Source of the DNA: an uncultured Tenacibaculum sp.
GTDB taxonomy: Bacteria > Bacteroidota > Bacteroidia > Flavobacteriales > Flavobacteriaceae
Length of the DNA: 61,628 bases
Assembly (NCBI GenBank): GCA_947492185.1
Contig: CANLMR010000012.1
Location: 1 to 61,628 of the forward strand
Direction of reading: 5' to 3'
The position numbers were made by a program, and so were the translations under genes. The notes below the pieces were generated by a model. It worked only from the letters and a program-made list of their open reading frames with translations. It ran no database searches and was not told where the DNA came from. Below, one piece after another: positions 50,315-59,698 of the stretch; the stretch's first letter is position 1; every line of letters begins with the position of its first letter.

Positions 50315-52252
50315 ATGAGAAAAATTATGTTAATGCTAACGTTGTTAGCTTCTATTTCTGTTGTATCACAAGAAATTAAATTCGGGAAAGTATCTAAACA
50401 AGCCTTAGAGGAAAAGTTTTACCCTTTAGACTCTACTGCAAATGCAGCTTATTTATTTAAAGAAAGAAAAACATTTTATGAATACAATAGAAACACAGGG
50501 TTTCGAATTGTAAGTTATTTTCATTACCGTTTAAAAGTCTATAATAAACAAGGTTTGGATAGAGCAACATTTAATATTTACTATGCAACCAAATCTGGTA
50601 GTACTGAAAAAATTTCAAGTGTAAAGGGATATACTTTTAATCTGAATGAAAATGGGGAAATTACCAAAGATAAATTAGAGAATAAAAGCATTTTTAAAGA
50701 GAGGAAAAATGAATACAGAAGTGTTAAAAAGGTTTCTATGCCAAATGTAAAAGAAGGATCTATTATTGATTTAAAATATAAATTGACTTCTCCTTATACT
50801 TATATTGTGGACGATTTATCTTTTCAAACAAACATCCCTATTAAAAAATTACACATTGAAATTGAAACACCTGAATGGTTTGTGTTCAGTAAAATTAGTA
50901 AAGGTTTTTATTCTATACCACCAAAGAGTTCTAAAAAAACAAGAGATCTTGATTTTAATATTGATGTCTATGACGCAGAAAACATTCCCGCTTTAAGAGA
51001 TAACGAACCTTATGTTTCTAATATAAACAATTACTATGGTGGGTTAAAGTATGAATTATCTTATACTCAAATTCCGAACTCTACTATTAAAACATTCACT
51101 GACACGTGGGAAAACGTTAGTAAACAAATTTACAAATCCTCTAATTTTGGAGGAGAATTGGAAAGAACTAGCTACTTTAAAGAAGATTTACAAAAGATCC
51201 TTACTAAGATCAAAGGAGATGTACAAAAAACATTAGCCATTTTTGAGCATGTTAAAAGCAAAGTTCAGTGGAATTCTGGTTATGGTAAATTTACTAATGA
51301 TGGAACCAAAGAAGCTTATAAAAAAGGAACTGGAAATGTTGCTGAAATCAACCTAATTCTTACTTCAATGTTAAGAGAAGCAGGACTTGGAGCTAACCCT
51401 GTCTTAGTTAGTACACGTAATCATGACATTCCGCTTTTTCCAACTTTAGATGGATTTAATTATGTCGTAAGTTTAGTTGAATTTACAGATGGACAAACAA
51501 TGTTACTCGATGCTACTGAAAAATATGCTATGGCGAATGTATTACCCTATAGAGCTTTAAACTGGAACGGAAGAAAAGTTACCAAAGAAGGGTATTCTAC
51601 TTGGGTTAATTTAAACGCTCCAAAACATTCTTCAGAAACAAACACTTTAAAAGTAAAATTAGATGAAGAAGGCTCAATTGAAGGTTTATTAAGAACTAAA
51701 GAAGAGATGCTAAACGCTATGCTAGGAAGAATAAGATACAATCAATTTAACGATGATGAAGTTATTTCAAAACTTGAAGAAAAATACAATATCGAAATTG
51801 AGAACTTCAGAGCTAGCAATAAAGAAAACCCATACAAGTCATATAATAAAATGATCAAATTTACTTCAGATGATTTGGTAGAAGGTATCAATGGTAAATT
51901 ACTAATTGATCCATTATTATTCTTAACTTATAAAACAAATCCATTCAAATCTGAAGAAAGAACATTTCCTGTAGATTTTGCAACTGCATGGAAAGAAACG
52001 AATAATGTTTCAATACAAATTCCTGAAGGTTACAAAGCGGAATCTATTCCTGAACAATTTGCCATTGGGTTACCAGACAATTTAGGGTTCTTTAAATTCA
52101 AAGTATCTAACAACGGAAAAACAATTAACGTTAGTTCTATTATCCAAATTAACGCCCCAGTTATAGCTCCATCATATTACAGTAGTTTAAAAGAATTTTA
52201 CACTAAAATTGTTGCTAAACAAAAAGAACAAATTGTCTTAATCAAAGGATAA
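50315..52252 (+). CDS. DUF3857 / transglutaminase-like protein 2 (catalytic residues lost)
   Basis: The ATG at 50315 is preferred over a TTG nine bases earlier, because it gives a clean signal peptide (MRKIMLMLTLLASISVVSQE). The DUF3857 domain is followed by a degenerate transglutaminase domain: the Cys position reads GTGNVAEINLILTSML, and the His position GFNYVVSLVE, with only the Asp (LLDATEKY) kept. It is therefore unlikely to be an enzyme and may bind glycan or peptide. It lies 17 bp after protein 1 and is most similar to protein 3. Confidence 0.82.
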   Translation: MRKIMLMLTLLASISVVSQEIKFGKVSKQALEEKFYPLDSTANAAYLFKERKTFYEYNRNTGFRIVSYFHYRLKVYNKQGLDRATFNIYYATKSGSTEKISSVKGYTFNLNENGEITKDKLENKSIFKERKNEYRSVKKVSMPNVKEGSIIDLKYKLTSPYTYIVDDLSFQTNIPIKKLHIEIETPEWFVFSKISKGFYSIPPKSSKKTRDLDFNIDVYDAENIPALRDNEPYVSNINNYYGGLKYELSYTQIPNSTIKTFTDTWENVSKQIYKSSNFGGELERTSYFKEDLQKILTKIKGDVQKTLAIFEHVKSKVQWNSGYGKFTNDGTKEAYKKGTGNVAEINLILTSMLREAGLGANPVLVSTRNHDIPLFPTLDGFNYVVSLVEFTDGQTMLLDATEKYAMANVLPYRALNWNGRKVTKEGYSTWVNLNAPKHSSETNTLKVKLDEEGSIEGLLRTKEEMLNAMLGRIRYNQFNDDEVISKLEEKYNIEIENFRASNKENPYKSYNKMIKFTSDDLVEGINGKLLIDPLLFLTYKTNPFKSEERTFPVDFATAWKETNNVSIQIPEGYKAESIPEQFAIGLPDNLGFFKFKVSNNGKTINVSSIIQINAPVIAPSYYSSLKEFYTKIVAKQKEQIVLIKG

Positions 52253-52257
52253 TAATC

Positions 52258-54204
52258 ATGAACAAAATATATTTAATACTACTTATATTTATAAGTAGTA
52301 TTTCTCTTTACAGTCAAAAAAACAGAAAAACTCCTAAATTAGGACAAGCTACAAGAGAAGAAGTCTCAATGACTTCATATGAACTGGACTCTATTGCTGG
52401 AGCACTGGTATTAGAAGAAAAAGGATATTCCTATGTTGATGATAAAAATAACTATGATTTTAGAAGAGACATATACAGAAGAGTTAAAATTTTTGATAAG
52501 TCTGAGTTTAAAAGAACTACAATTAGAATAAATTTATACAGAGAAGAAAAAGTAAAATACATTAAGGCTGTAACTTATAATCTAGAGGAAGGTAGAGAAA
52601 CTAAAATTTATTTACTAGATAATCAAATATTTAAAAAGAGACTCTCAGAAAATTGGTCTCAAATCACTTTTACTATGCCAAATATTAAAGAAGGATCTGT
52701 CATTGAATATAGATACAGTTTATTCTCTCCATATAATAAAATAGATGATTGGAAATTTCAAACAGATATTCCAAAACTTAAAAGTGATTTTATATCTTCT
52801 TTCCCTGGGAATTGGAAATATAATATCAGGATCAGATCTGCTCAAAAATTAGATCGAAATAAATCATACATTAAAAAAGGATGTTTACAAGTTGGTGGTT
52901 TAGGAGAAGCTGATTGTTCTATAATGGAATATGGCATGGATAATATTCCTGCTTTTAATAAAGAAGATTATATGCTTTCTGAAGAGAACTTCAAATCGAA
53001 ACTTATTTTCGAACCTATTTCTTTTACCAATACTAATGGAGTAGTAAAAAAATATACCAAAACATGGAAAGATGCTGATGAAACCTTGAGAAAAAACTTT
53101 TTAGATGCCCAAACTTCTAAAAAAAGTTATTTTAAAAAGAATTTACCAAACCAACTCTTTACCATCGATTCTGAAACTGAAAGAGCTAGAGAAATATATC
53201 AACACATTCAAAATAAAATTTCTTGGAACAAAAAATATTGGACACGAAAAAAAATTAGAGTAAAAGAAGTCTACCAACAAAATACTGGAGCTGTAGATGG
53301 GATTAATTTGGTTTTATACAACTCTTTACAAGCAGCAAACATAGAAAGTTATATTGTAGCACTTTCCACAAGAAATAATGGAGTATTAACCAAACTTCAT
53401 CCTTCTGTTTCCGAATTTAATTATATCATGGTAAAAGTAGTAGCAGATCAACAAACTTACTTCTTAGACGCTACTGATAAAAATTTAATATTTGGTGAAG
53501 TCCCTTACAGGTGTTTAAATGGAGAAGTAAGAGTTTTTGATTTTAAAAAAGGGAGTTACTGGGAACTTTTGAAACCTAAATATAAATCTTACACCAGAAA
53601 CAATATCTCATTAAGATTTGATGAAAACAAAGAAATGGTTGGTGATATAGTTTCTACTGATAAAGGATATTATGCTTTACAAAAAAGAAGAGATTTAAAA
53701 GTAAAAACTGAGGAAGAGTATTTAGAAGAATTCGAAACTGACAATCCATTGATTGAAGTAGATGAGTTTAAAGTTATTTCGAATACAGAAGATGTTGTTA
53801 AAACTTCTTATAATATTTCTATTCCTGAATTTACTCTTGAAACCGATATAATTAGATTAAATCCTTTTATAATTGATAAAAGTGATGAAAACCCGTTTAA
53901 GTTAAAAGAAAGAAATTATCCTGTTGATTTCGGTTATACATGGTCAAAATCGTATTCAATAAGAATTACTATTCCAGAAGGTTATTCAGTTTCTAAATTA
54001 CCAGAAAACAAAATATTGTCGCTTCCAAACAAAGGCGGAAAACTACTTTTTAGAGTTAATAAAACAGATGAAGATGTAATTATTTTCATGAAATTTAATT
54101 TTAGTAAGGCTATTTACTCTAATATTGAATATCACTATTTAAAAGAATATTTCAAGCATATCATACAATTACAGGACACCTATGTAGAACTTAAAAAAGT
54201 ATAG
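52258..54204 (+). CDS. DUF3857 / transglutaminase-like protein 3 (catalytic residues lost)
   Basis: A 648-residue paralogue of protein 2 with signal peptide (MNKIYLILLIFISSISLYSQ), DUF3857 domain (VKIFDKSEFKRTTIRINLYR, NIKEGSVIEYRYSLFSPYNK) and a degenerate transglutaminase domain (GAVDGINLVLYNSLQ in place of the Cys motif; EFNYIMVKVVADQQTYFLDA in place of the His motif). It lies five bases after protein 2, so the three form one operon. A separate BlaI operator region begins ~20 bp after its stop. Confidence 0.82.
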   Translation: MNKIYLILLIFISSISLYSQKNRKTPKLGQATREEVSMTSYELDSIAGALVLEEKGYSYVDDKNNYDFRRDIYRRVKIFDKSEFKRTTIRINLYREEKVKYIKAVTYNLEEGRETKIYLLDNQIFKKRLSENWSQITFTMPNIKEGSVIEYRYSLFSPYNKIDDWKFQTDIPKLKSDFISSFPGNWKYNIRIRSAQKLDRNKSYIKKGCLQVGGLGEADCSIMEYGMDNIPAFNKEDYMLSEENFKSKLIFEPISFTNTNGVVKKYTKTWKDADETLRKNFLDAQTSKKSYFKKNLPNQLFTIDSETERAREIYQHIQNKISWNKKYWTRKKIRVKEVYQQNTGAVDGINLVLYNSLQAANIESYIVALSTRNNGVLTKLHPSVSEFNYIMVKVVADQQTYFLDATDKNLIFGEVPYRCLNGEVRVFDFKKGSYWELLKPKYKSYTRNNISLRFDENKEMVGDIVSTDKGYYALQKRRDLKVKTEEEYLEEFETDNPLIEVDEFKVISNTEDVVKTSYNISIPEFTLETDIIRLNPFIIDKSDENPFKLKERNYPVDFGYTWSKSYSIRITIPEGYSVSKLPENKILSLPNKGGKLLFRVNKTDEDVIIFMKFNFSKAIYSNIEYHYLKEYFKHIIQLQDTYVELKKV

Positions 54205-54224
54205 TATCTTCAAACTTTTTTAAC

Positions 54225-54287
54225 TCTACATTTGTAGAATTGTTTTTTTATTTCTACATTTGTAGAGTTAATTCTAATTTTGTAGAA
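54225..54287. promoter_or_regulatory. three-site BlaI-type operator
   Basis: Two perfect dyads TCTACATTTGTAGA at 54225-54238 and 54253-54266 and a third, weaker TTCTAATTTTGTAGAA at 54272-54287 that touches the blaI ATG. BlaI/MecI repressors bind TACA-n-TGTA-type dyads, so this is autoregulation of the blaI-M56 pair. Spacing between centres is 28 and 20 bp. Confidence 0.8.
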
Positions 54288-54659
54288 ATGCAGTTAAGCA
54301 AAACCGAAGAACAATTAATGCAATTATTATGGAAGTTAAAGAAAGGATTTATGAAAGATATCCTATCTGAATTTCCAGAACCAAAACCCGCAACAACTAC
54401 TGTTGCTACACTCTTAAAAAGAATGCGAGATAAAGGGTTTATCGACTATAACTTGTACGGTAAATCAAGAGAATATTATCCATTAGTAAAAAAATCAGAT
54501 TATTTCTCTAAACATGTAAACGGTTTAATTAAAAACTTCTTTAATGATTCGGCAAGTCAATTTGCTTCTTTCTTCACCAAAGAAACAGACTTATCAGTTA
54601 CAGAATTAGAAGAACTACGCAAGATTATAGACAATCAAATTAAAGAGCAGAAAAAATGA
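54288..54659 (+). CDS. BlaI/MecI-family transcriptional repressor
   Basis: Start set at 54288 (MQLSKTEEQLMQLLWKLKKG); a longer frame runs back through the operator. The 123 residues hold the winged helix (PATTTVATLLKRMRDKGFID), wing YGKSREYYPLVKKSDY and a C-terminal dimerisation helix. BlaI-type repressors are cleaved or inactivated when the partner M56 protein is activated. It overlaps that partner by four bases (ATGA). In Bacteroidetes the pair usually controls envelope-stress genes rather than beta-lactamase. Confidence 0.9.
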   Translation: MQLSKTEEQLMQLLWKLKKGFMKDILSEFPEPKPATTTVATLLKRMRDKGFIDYNLYGKSREYYPLVKKSDYFSKHVNGLIKNFFNDSASQFASFFTKETDLSVTELEELRKIIDNQIKEQKK

Positions 54660-56995
54660 TTACGTATATAATAAAATCATCAATTTGCTTAACCTTACTT
54701 TTACTATTTTATCTATTTGTATTGGAAAGAGAAAAAATGCATCAATTTAATAGGTTTTATCTGTTAGGTAGTGTTTTGTTTTCTTTTCTAGCACCATTAT
54801 ACAGCATTAATATTATAATGCCAGTAGAAACAACTTTAACCCCTGTTACACTTAATGAAACGCTTATAGATACAACTAATGCAATTCAAAATAATACAAC
54901 CAACTATTGGAATATCATTATATTAATTTCAATATGTGTATCAGTTTTGTTCTTTATACGATTTGGAGTAAATCTTTTTAAAATATTTTCTAAAATCAGA
55001 AATAATACTAAAATTAAAATTGAAAAAGCTGTTTTAGTTTTAGTAAATGATGAAATTAGTCCACATACATTTTGGAACTATATTTTCATTAATAAACAAG
55101 ATTATGAGTCTCAAAACATTGAAAAAGAATTACTAACTCATGAGCTAACCCATGTTACTCAAAAACACACATTAGACGTACTATTTATAGAGCTCCTAAA
55201 AATAATTTTTTGGTTCAACCCTCTATTCTATGTACTAAAAAAATTCATTCAACTCAACCACGAATTTATTGCAGATAACAAGGTGATTCACCTTCATAAA
55301 AATATTTCCGAGTATCAGCACTTATTATTAAATAGAGCTGCTTGGAACAACGATTATTACCTGGCCAGTAATTTGAATTATTCATTAACAAAAAAACGAT
55401 TAGTTATGATGAGCACAAAAACATCAAAAGTAAATGGTTGGCTGAGAAAAATTGCAGTCATTCCACTATTAATGGGAAGTATTTATGTTTTTGCCGAACG
55501 AGTAGAAACAATTGAAACAGAAAGTAAAAACCTATTAGATTCGGAAATTACCAAAACCGATTTTCCTAAGAAAGAAAAAATTACTCCAGTAAATCTAAAG
55601 GAAATAAAAAAACATTTAAAAAATGAAAATGCGTTAAAATCTAGCATTGAAAATAACAAAACTAAATCCGAATTCTTAGCTTCAATTGAAAGGGATGGAA
55701 ATGAAGTTAAATTAAAATGCTATAACTGTAAACGTTGGGCAAAACTAAAAATTCCTTTAAATAAAGAATTCACAATAACCGATTGGGGATTTACTAATAG
55801 CAACAATATTTCTAGAGGAAAATATGCATTTACTATCAAGGTAACTGATAAAGACGTTTTCTTTAAAGGAATTAAAAACACTGCATGGAAAACATTAGGT
55901 TTCACTTTGTTAAACAACAAGAAACAGTACATCAATCAAAATGGGATGATTGCACATGAAGAAAACTCAAATAAAAAAAATGAAGAAGGACTTAAAAATG
56001 TAAGTGATTTAACTAACTATCAAAAGTTAAACTCAACTTACGAATCATTGAGAAATGTAAAACCACATTATGTAAAAAGTAATATTAAAAGGCAAAAAAA
56101 ATTAGACGATTTGTTTTCTAAATTAGGTAGTATGTATTTCCGTCTTTCAAAAGAAAACAAAAAGAAAGCGAAACGTCCAATCCACCCTTTTAATCCATAT
56201 TTAAAACTTAAAAAGAACAACAATGTTTTTTATAAATTGAGAAGTGAGCTAACAGAGGAAGATAAATTATTAATTCCTCCTCCACCCCCACCTCCCAATG
56301 CTTCAAAAGAACAAATAAAAAGAGCAGAAAAAGCTTATAAAGAATGGAAGAAAAGAACAAGAAATAACTCCTCAAGTAAAAAACCATATCCTATAAAAAT
56401 TGAAGTACAGGAAAAACAAAAAAAAGGTTATGTTGTAGTAAACAATCAAACTTTATATTATGTTATTAATAAAAAAGGAACAACATATTATAACCGTTGG
56501 GGACAAGAAGTAGATAAAACTGGAAAAATTATAAATCCAGAAAAGAAATTCCCAGTTATTAGAAAAGGAGATTCTACAAATATTCCACCACCACCGCCCC
56601 CACCTATAAATCCAATTTTATTTAGTGATAAAAACAAAGATGCAGATTTCTATTACAATGATAAGAAAGTGAGTTATAAAGAAATCAAAACTTTAATTAG
56701 AGACAAGAAAGACTTGAAAGTTTCTACAAAAAAAATAAATGGTAAAAAAATAATCAGGTTTACCGTGAAACAAGAAAACAAAAAACAAGTTTCAATTGAT
56801 AAAATTAACAATCTATCTAACAAGGAAATACTAGCATTACCTAGAAGTGAAGATATAAATGAGCCTCATTTATACTTAAATGGAAAGGCAATTAATAAAG
56901 AACAATATTTGAAAATCGATAAACAAACAATTGAAAAAGTTCATGTAAATAAAGATGAAGGTAAAAATGGAGCAGTATATATTACTACAAAATAA
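54656..56995 (+). CDS. BlaR1-like M56 membrane metallopeptidase with long C-terminal region
   Basis: A 779-residue protein: membrane helices at ~5-22, ~35-55 and ~85-103, the zinc motif H162-E-L-T-H166 followed by VTQKHTLDVLFIELLKIIFW (fourth helix), NHEFIADNKVI with the third ligand, and a last helix ~268-282. The ~500-residue periplasmic part contains two proline runs (near residues 541 and 647) and ends in a small plug-like module (HLYLNGKAINKEQYLKIDKQ). It senses an unknown envelope signal and relieves BlaI repression. It has no penicillin-binding domain. Confidence 0.88.
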   Translation: MITYIIKSSICLTLLLLFYLFVLEREKMHQFNRFYLLGSVLFSFLAPLYSINIIMPVETTLTPVTLNETLIDTTNAIQNNTTNYWNIIILISICVSVLFFIRFGVNLFKIFSKIRNNTKIKIEKAVLVLVNDEISPHTFWNYIFINKQDYESQNIEKELLTHELTHVTQKHTLDVLFIELLKIIFWFNPLFYVLKKFIQLNHEFIADNKVIHLHKNISEYQHLLLNRAAWNNDYYLASNLNYSLTKKRLVMMSTKTSKVNGWLRKIAVIPLLMGSIYVFAERVETIETESKNLLDSEITKTDFPKKEKITPVNLKEIKKHLKNENALKSSIENNKTKSEFLASIERDGNEVKLKCYNCKRWAKLKIPLNKEFTITDWGFTNSNNISRGKYAFTIKVTDKDVFFKGIKNTAWKTLGFTLLNNKKQYINQNGMIAHEENSNKKNEEGLKNVSDLTNYQKLNSTYESLRNVKPHYVKSNIKRQKKLDDLFSKLGSMYFRLSKENKKKAKRPIHPFNPYLKLKKNNNVFYKLRSELTEEDKLLIPPPPPPPNASKEQIKRAEKAYKEWKKRTRNNSSSKKPYPIKIEVQEKQKKGYVVVNNQTLYYVINKKGTTYYNRWGQEVDKTGKIINPEKKFPVIRKGDSTNIPPPPPPPINPILFSDKNKDADFYYNDKKVSYKEIKTLIRDKKDLKVSTKKINGKKIIRFTVKQENKKQVSIDKINNLSNKEILALPRSEDINEPHLYLNGKAINKEQYLKIDKQTIEKVHVNKDEGKNGAVYITTK

Positions 56996-57015
56996 TAACC
57001 TCATTTAAAATATGT

Positions 57016-57044
57016 TAAAAGCCTCATAAAAGAGGCTTTTTTTG
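57016..57044 (+). terminator. terminator after the blaI-M56 pair
   Basis: AAAAGCCTC - ataaaa - GAGGCTTTTTTT. Confidence 0.9.
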
Positions 57045-57090
57045 TAACATTATTTTTCTTCTATCGTTCTTATACTATAAGCTTATAACT

Positions 57091-58191
57091 ATGATCAAAC
57101 AGTTTTTCCTCCTTTGCTCAGGCGTTGATCAAAATTTAATTAAAGATTGTTCCAACGGCGAGCAAAATAAATACGCTGGCATTGGTGCCACTGTATTTTT
57201 TACAGCAATTATGGCTACTATTGCCGCTAGCTATGCCCTTTATACGGTATTTGACAACGTTTATACAGCTGTGTTTTTTGGTTTTGTATGGGGATTGTTA
57301 ATTTTTAATCTTGATAGATTTATTGTTTCTACAATTAAAAAAAGAGAAAAAAAGAGTCAAGAACTTATTCAAGTGCTTCCTCGTTTATTTCTTGCAATGA
57401 TTATTGCGGTTGTAATTTCTAAACCTTTAGAATTAAAAATTTTCGAAAAAGAAATCAATCAAGTTTTGCTTACCAAGAAAAATCAAATGACACTTGATAA
57501 TAAAAATCAAATAGCACAACAATACTCTCCAGAAATAAACAAGTTACAATCAGAGATAACAGGATTAAAAGAAGAAATAACTCAAAAAGAAACCGAAACA
57601 AACAGCTTATACGAAACCTATATTGCCGAAGCTGAAGGAAGAAAAGGAACAAAGATTATTGGTAAAGGTCCTGTGTACAAAGAAAAAAGACAAAAACATG
57701 ATGCTGCTCTAAAAGAACTTGCAGAATTAAAACAATTGAATTCAGAAAAAATTTCAACAAAAGAAGCTGAAATTGCTAGTTTAATTAAACAACAGAAGGA
57801 GTCAGAAACCAACACACAACCTATTATTTCTAATTTTGACGGATTAATGGCAAGAATAAATGCTTTAAACACATTACCATGGTTACCCTCTTTTTTTATT
57901 TTCTTATTGTTTTTAGCTATAGAAACTGCACCTATATTTACAAAACTCATTAGTCATAAAGGAGAATATGATTACAAACTTGAAAATCAAGAATCTCAAG
58001 TAAAATCTTGGATTCAACAACAGGTCGATCAACGAGAGAAAATAGCTGATACTGACATAGATATTAACACAAAAATATATGATGATTTGAAATCTGAAGA
58101 AGACTTATATAACTACAAACATAAAATTGCAACCGACTTAATGAAGCTTCAAGCTGACACTTTTTTTCAAAATCAGAAAAAAATATTATGA
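57091..58191 (+). CDS. DUF4407 membrane protein with coiled coil
   Basis: A 366-residue protein opening MIKQFFLLCSGVDQNLIKDC, the DUF4407 signature. Three membrane helices in the first 115 residues (GIGATVFFTAIMATIAASYA, AVFFGFVWGLLIFNLDRFIV, FLAMIIAVVISKPLELKIFE) precede a ~150-residue coiled coil, a fourth helix (LPSFFIFLLFLAIETAPIFT) and a charged C-terminal tail. The acidic/aromatic pattern F-N-L-D-R-F is conserved in the family. The function is unknown. Monocistronic. Confidence 0.85.
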   Translation: MIKQFFLLCSGVDQNLIKDCSNGEQNKYAGIGATVFFTAIMATIAASYALYTVFDNVYTAVFFGFVWGLLIFNLDRFIVSTIKKREKKSQELIQVLPRLFLAMIIAVVISKPLELKIFEKEINQVLLTKKNQMTLDNKNQIAQQYSPEINKLQSEITGLKEEITQKETETNSLYETYIAEAEGRKGTKIIGKGPVYKEKRQKHDAALKELAELKQLNSEKISTKEAEIASLIKQQKESETNTQPIISNFDGLMARINALNTLPWLPSFFIFLLFLAIETAPIFTKLISHKGEYDYKLENQESQVKSWIQQQVDQREKIADTDIDINTKIYDDLKSEEDLYNYKHKIATDLMKLQADTFFQNQKKIL

Positions 58192-58273
58192 TTTGTAAAT
58201 AAAATTAAAAAAAGCTAGGTTTTACAAAAAAATATGCCTTAAATTGTAATTTTAATATTTAATACAATACATA

Positions 58274-58465
58274 ATGAAAGAAGGAACGGTAAAGTTCTTC
58301 AATGAATCTAAAGGTTTTGGATTCATAACAGAAACAGGTTCAGGAACAGAATATTTTGTACACATCTCAGGTATAATTGATGAAATTAAACAAGGAGATA
58401 CTGTAGAATTTGAACTAAAAGAAGGTAGAAAAGGATTAAACGCTGTTAGTGTTAGAGTAATTTAA
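58274..58465 (+). CDS. cold-shock domain protein (CspA family)
   Basis: A 63-residue OB-fold protein: EGTVKFFNESKGFGFITETG with RNP1 KGFGFI, then YFVHISG, an RNP2 with Ile in place of the usual Phe, and DTVEFELKEGRKGLNAVSVR. It binds single-stranded RNA or DNA and acts as an RNA chaperone. Slightly short for the family. It has its own terminator (58490-58517). Confidence 0.92.
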   Translation: MKEGTVKFFNESKGFGFITETGSGTEYFVHISGIIDEIKQGDTVEFELKEGRKGLNAVSVRVI

Positions 58466-58489
58466 TATATCACAACATTTAATTTTTTA

Positions 58490-58517
58490 AAAAAGCATCT
58501 GTATATCAGGTGCTTTT
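58490..58517 (+). terminator. terminator after the cold-shock gene
   Basis: AAAAGCATCTG - tatat - CAGGTGCTTTT with one mismatch, followed by CCTTTT. Confidence 0.7.
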
Positions 58518-58564
58518 CCTTTTAAATAAACCTTCAAAACCATTTTTATATTAAAAAGATTTAA

Positions 58565-58572
58565 TACATTTG
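58565..58572 (+). promoter_or_regulatory. -7 element of the rpsP operon
   Basis: TACATTTG matches TANNTTTG, with a TTTT stretch at 58543-58546 at the distance expected for the -33 element. It leaves an ~80-nt 5' leader before the rpsP ATG. Confidence 0.55.
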
Positions 58573-58654
58573 CACTCTCAAAATCCGAGCTTAGTTCGGT
58601 AAGTAAATTTAATAGATTAATAACCAAGGTCGCGTACCTTAAAATTTAACAAGT

Positions 58655-59155
58655 ATGCCTGTAAAAATTCGTTTACAAAGACACGGTAAAAAAGGAAAAC
58701 CATTTTATTGGGTGGTTGCTGCTGATTCTAGATCTAAAAGAGACGGTCGTTTTTTAGAAAAAATTGGAACGTACAACCCTAACACTAACCCTGCAACTAT
58801 TGATTTAAATGTTGATTCTGCTGTAAAGTGGTTAGAAAATGGTGCTCAACCTACTGACACAGCAAGAGCTTTATTATCTTATAAAGGTGCTTTATTAAAG
58901 CATCATTTAGCTGGAGGTGTTAGAAAAGGTGCTTTAACACAAGAACAAGCTGAAGCTAAGTTTAATGCTTGGTTAGAAGAAAAGGCTGGTAAGGTAGCTG
59001 GTAAAGTTGATGGTTTAGCTAAAGCTCAAGAAGAAGCTAAAGCTAAAGCTTTAGAAGCTGAAAAAGCTGTTAACGATGCTCGTCTTGCTGCAAAAGCTCC
59101 TGTAGTAGATAGCGAAGATGCTACTACTGAAGAAGGTGGAGATAGCGAAGAGTAA
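58655..59155 (+). CDS. rpsP: 30S ribosomal protein S16
   Basis: Residues 1-85 are standard S16 ([60 protein letters not shown]). The protein is 166 residues, about twice the usual length: residues ~100-166 are an Ala/Lys/Glu-rich extension ([20 protein letters not shown]) with an acidic end. This extension is a regular feature of Bacteroidetes S16. It binds 16S rRNA near the 5' domain. It is followed 15 bp later by rimM. Confidence 0.96.
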   Translation: MPVKIRLQRHGKKGKPFYWVVAADSRSKRDGRFLEKIGTYNPNTNPATIDLNVDSAVKWLENGAQPTDTARALLSYKGALLKHHLAGGVRKGALTQEQAEAKFNAWLEEKAGKVAGKVDGLAKAQEEAKAKALEAEKAVNDARLAAKAPVVDSEDATTEEGGDSEE

Positions 59156-59170
59156 AAAAACAAGACGATA

Positions 59171-59698
59171 ATGCAAACTAAAGATTGTTTTTATCTTGGC
59201 AAAATCGTCAAAAAACACAGTTTTAAAGGCGAAGTAGTTATCAAATTAGATACTGACGAGCCTCATCTGTACAAAAATTTGGAATCAGTATTTGTCGAAC
59301 TCGGCAATAATCTGGTTCCTTTTTTTATTGAAAAGTCTTCTTTAAGTAAAAGCACAATGTTTCGTGTAAAATTTGAAGGTGTTGACACAGAATCTGATGC
59401 TGAAGCAATTTTACGATCTGGTATATACTTACCTCTTACTCAACTTCCTAAACTTACAGGAGATAAATTCTATTATCATGAGGTAATTGGATTTACTGTA
59501 AAAGATCTAAACTTTGGTACTGTAGGAACAATCATAAATATAAACGATTCTGCCGCTCAACCTTTATTTGAAATTGATAGAGATGGAATTGAGTTATTTA
59601 TTCCAATGATTGATGATTTCATTAAAAAGGTAGATAGAGAAAATAAAACTATCGAAGTGGAAACTCCTGAAGGATTAATTGATTTGTATATCAATTAA
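59171..59698 (+). CDS. rimM: 16S rRNA processing/ribosome maturation factor RimM
   Basis: A 175-residue protein with the N-terminal RimM beta-barrel (FYLGKIVKKHSFKGEVVIKL, GVDTESDAEAILRSGIYLPL) and a C-terminal PRC-barrel domain (FYYHEVIGFTVKDLNFGTVG, ELFIPMIDDFIKKVD, IEVETPEGLIDLY). It binds S19 in the maturing 30S head. The rpsP-rimM order is the classical arrangement, although trmD is not adjacent here. It is convergent with the cytochrome gene, the stop codons overlapping by four bases. Confidence 0.93.
   Translation: MQTKDCFYLGKIVKKHSFKGEVVIKLDTDEPHLYKNLESVFVELGNNLVPFFIEKSSLSKSTMFRVKFEGVDTESDAEAILRSGIYLPLTQLPKLTGDKFYYHEVIGFTVKDLNFGTVGTIININDSAAQPLFEIDRDGIELFIPMIDDFIKKVDRENKTIEVETPEGLIDLYIN

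Noticed and set aside
56270..56600. Proline runs in the M56 protein taken as a possible TonB protein
   Set aside because: The runs are short, there is no TonB C-terminal domain, and the N-terminal HELTH zinc motif with four helices identifies the protein as M56.
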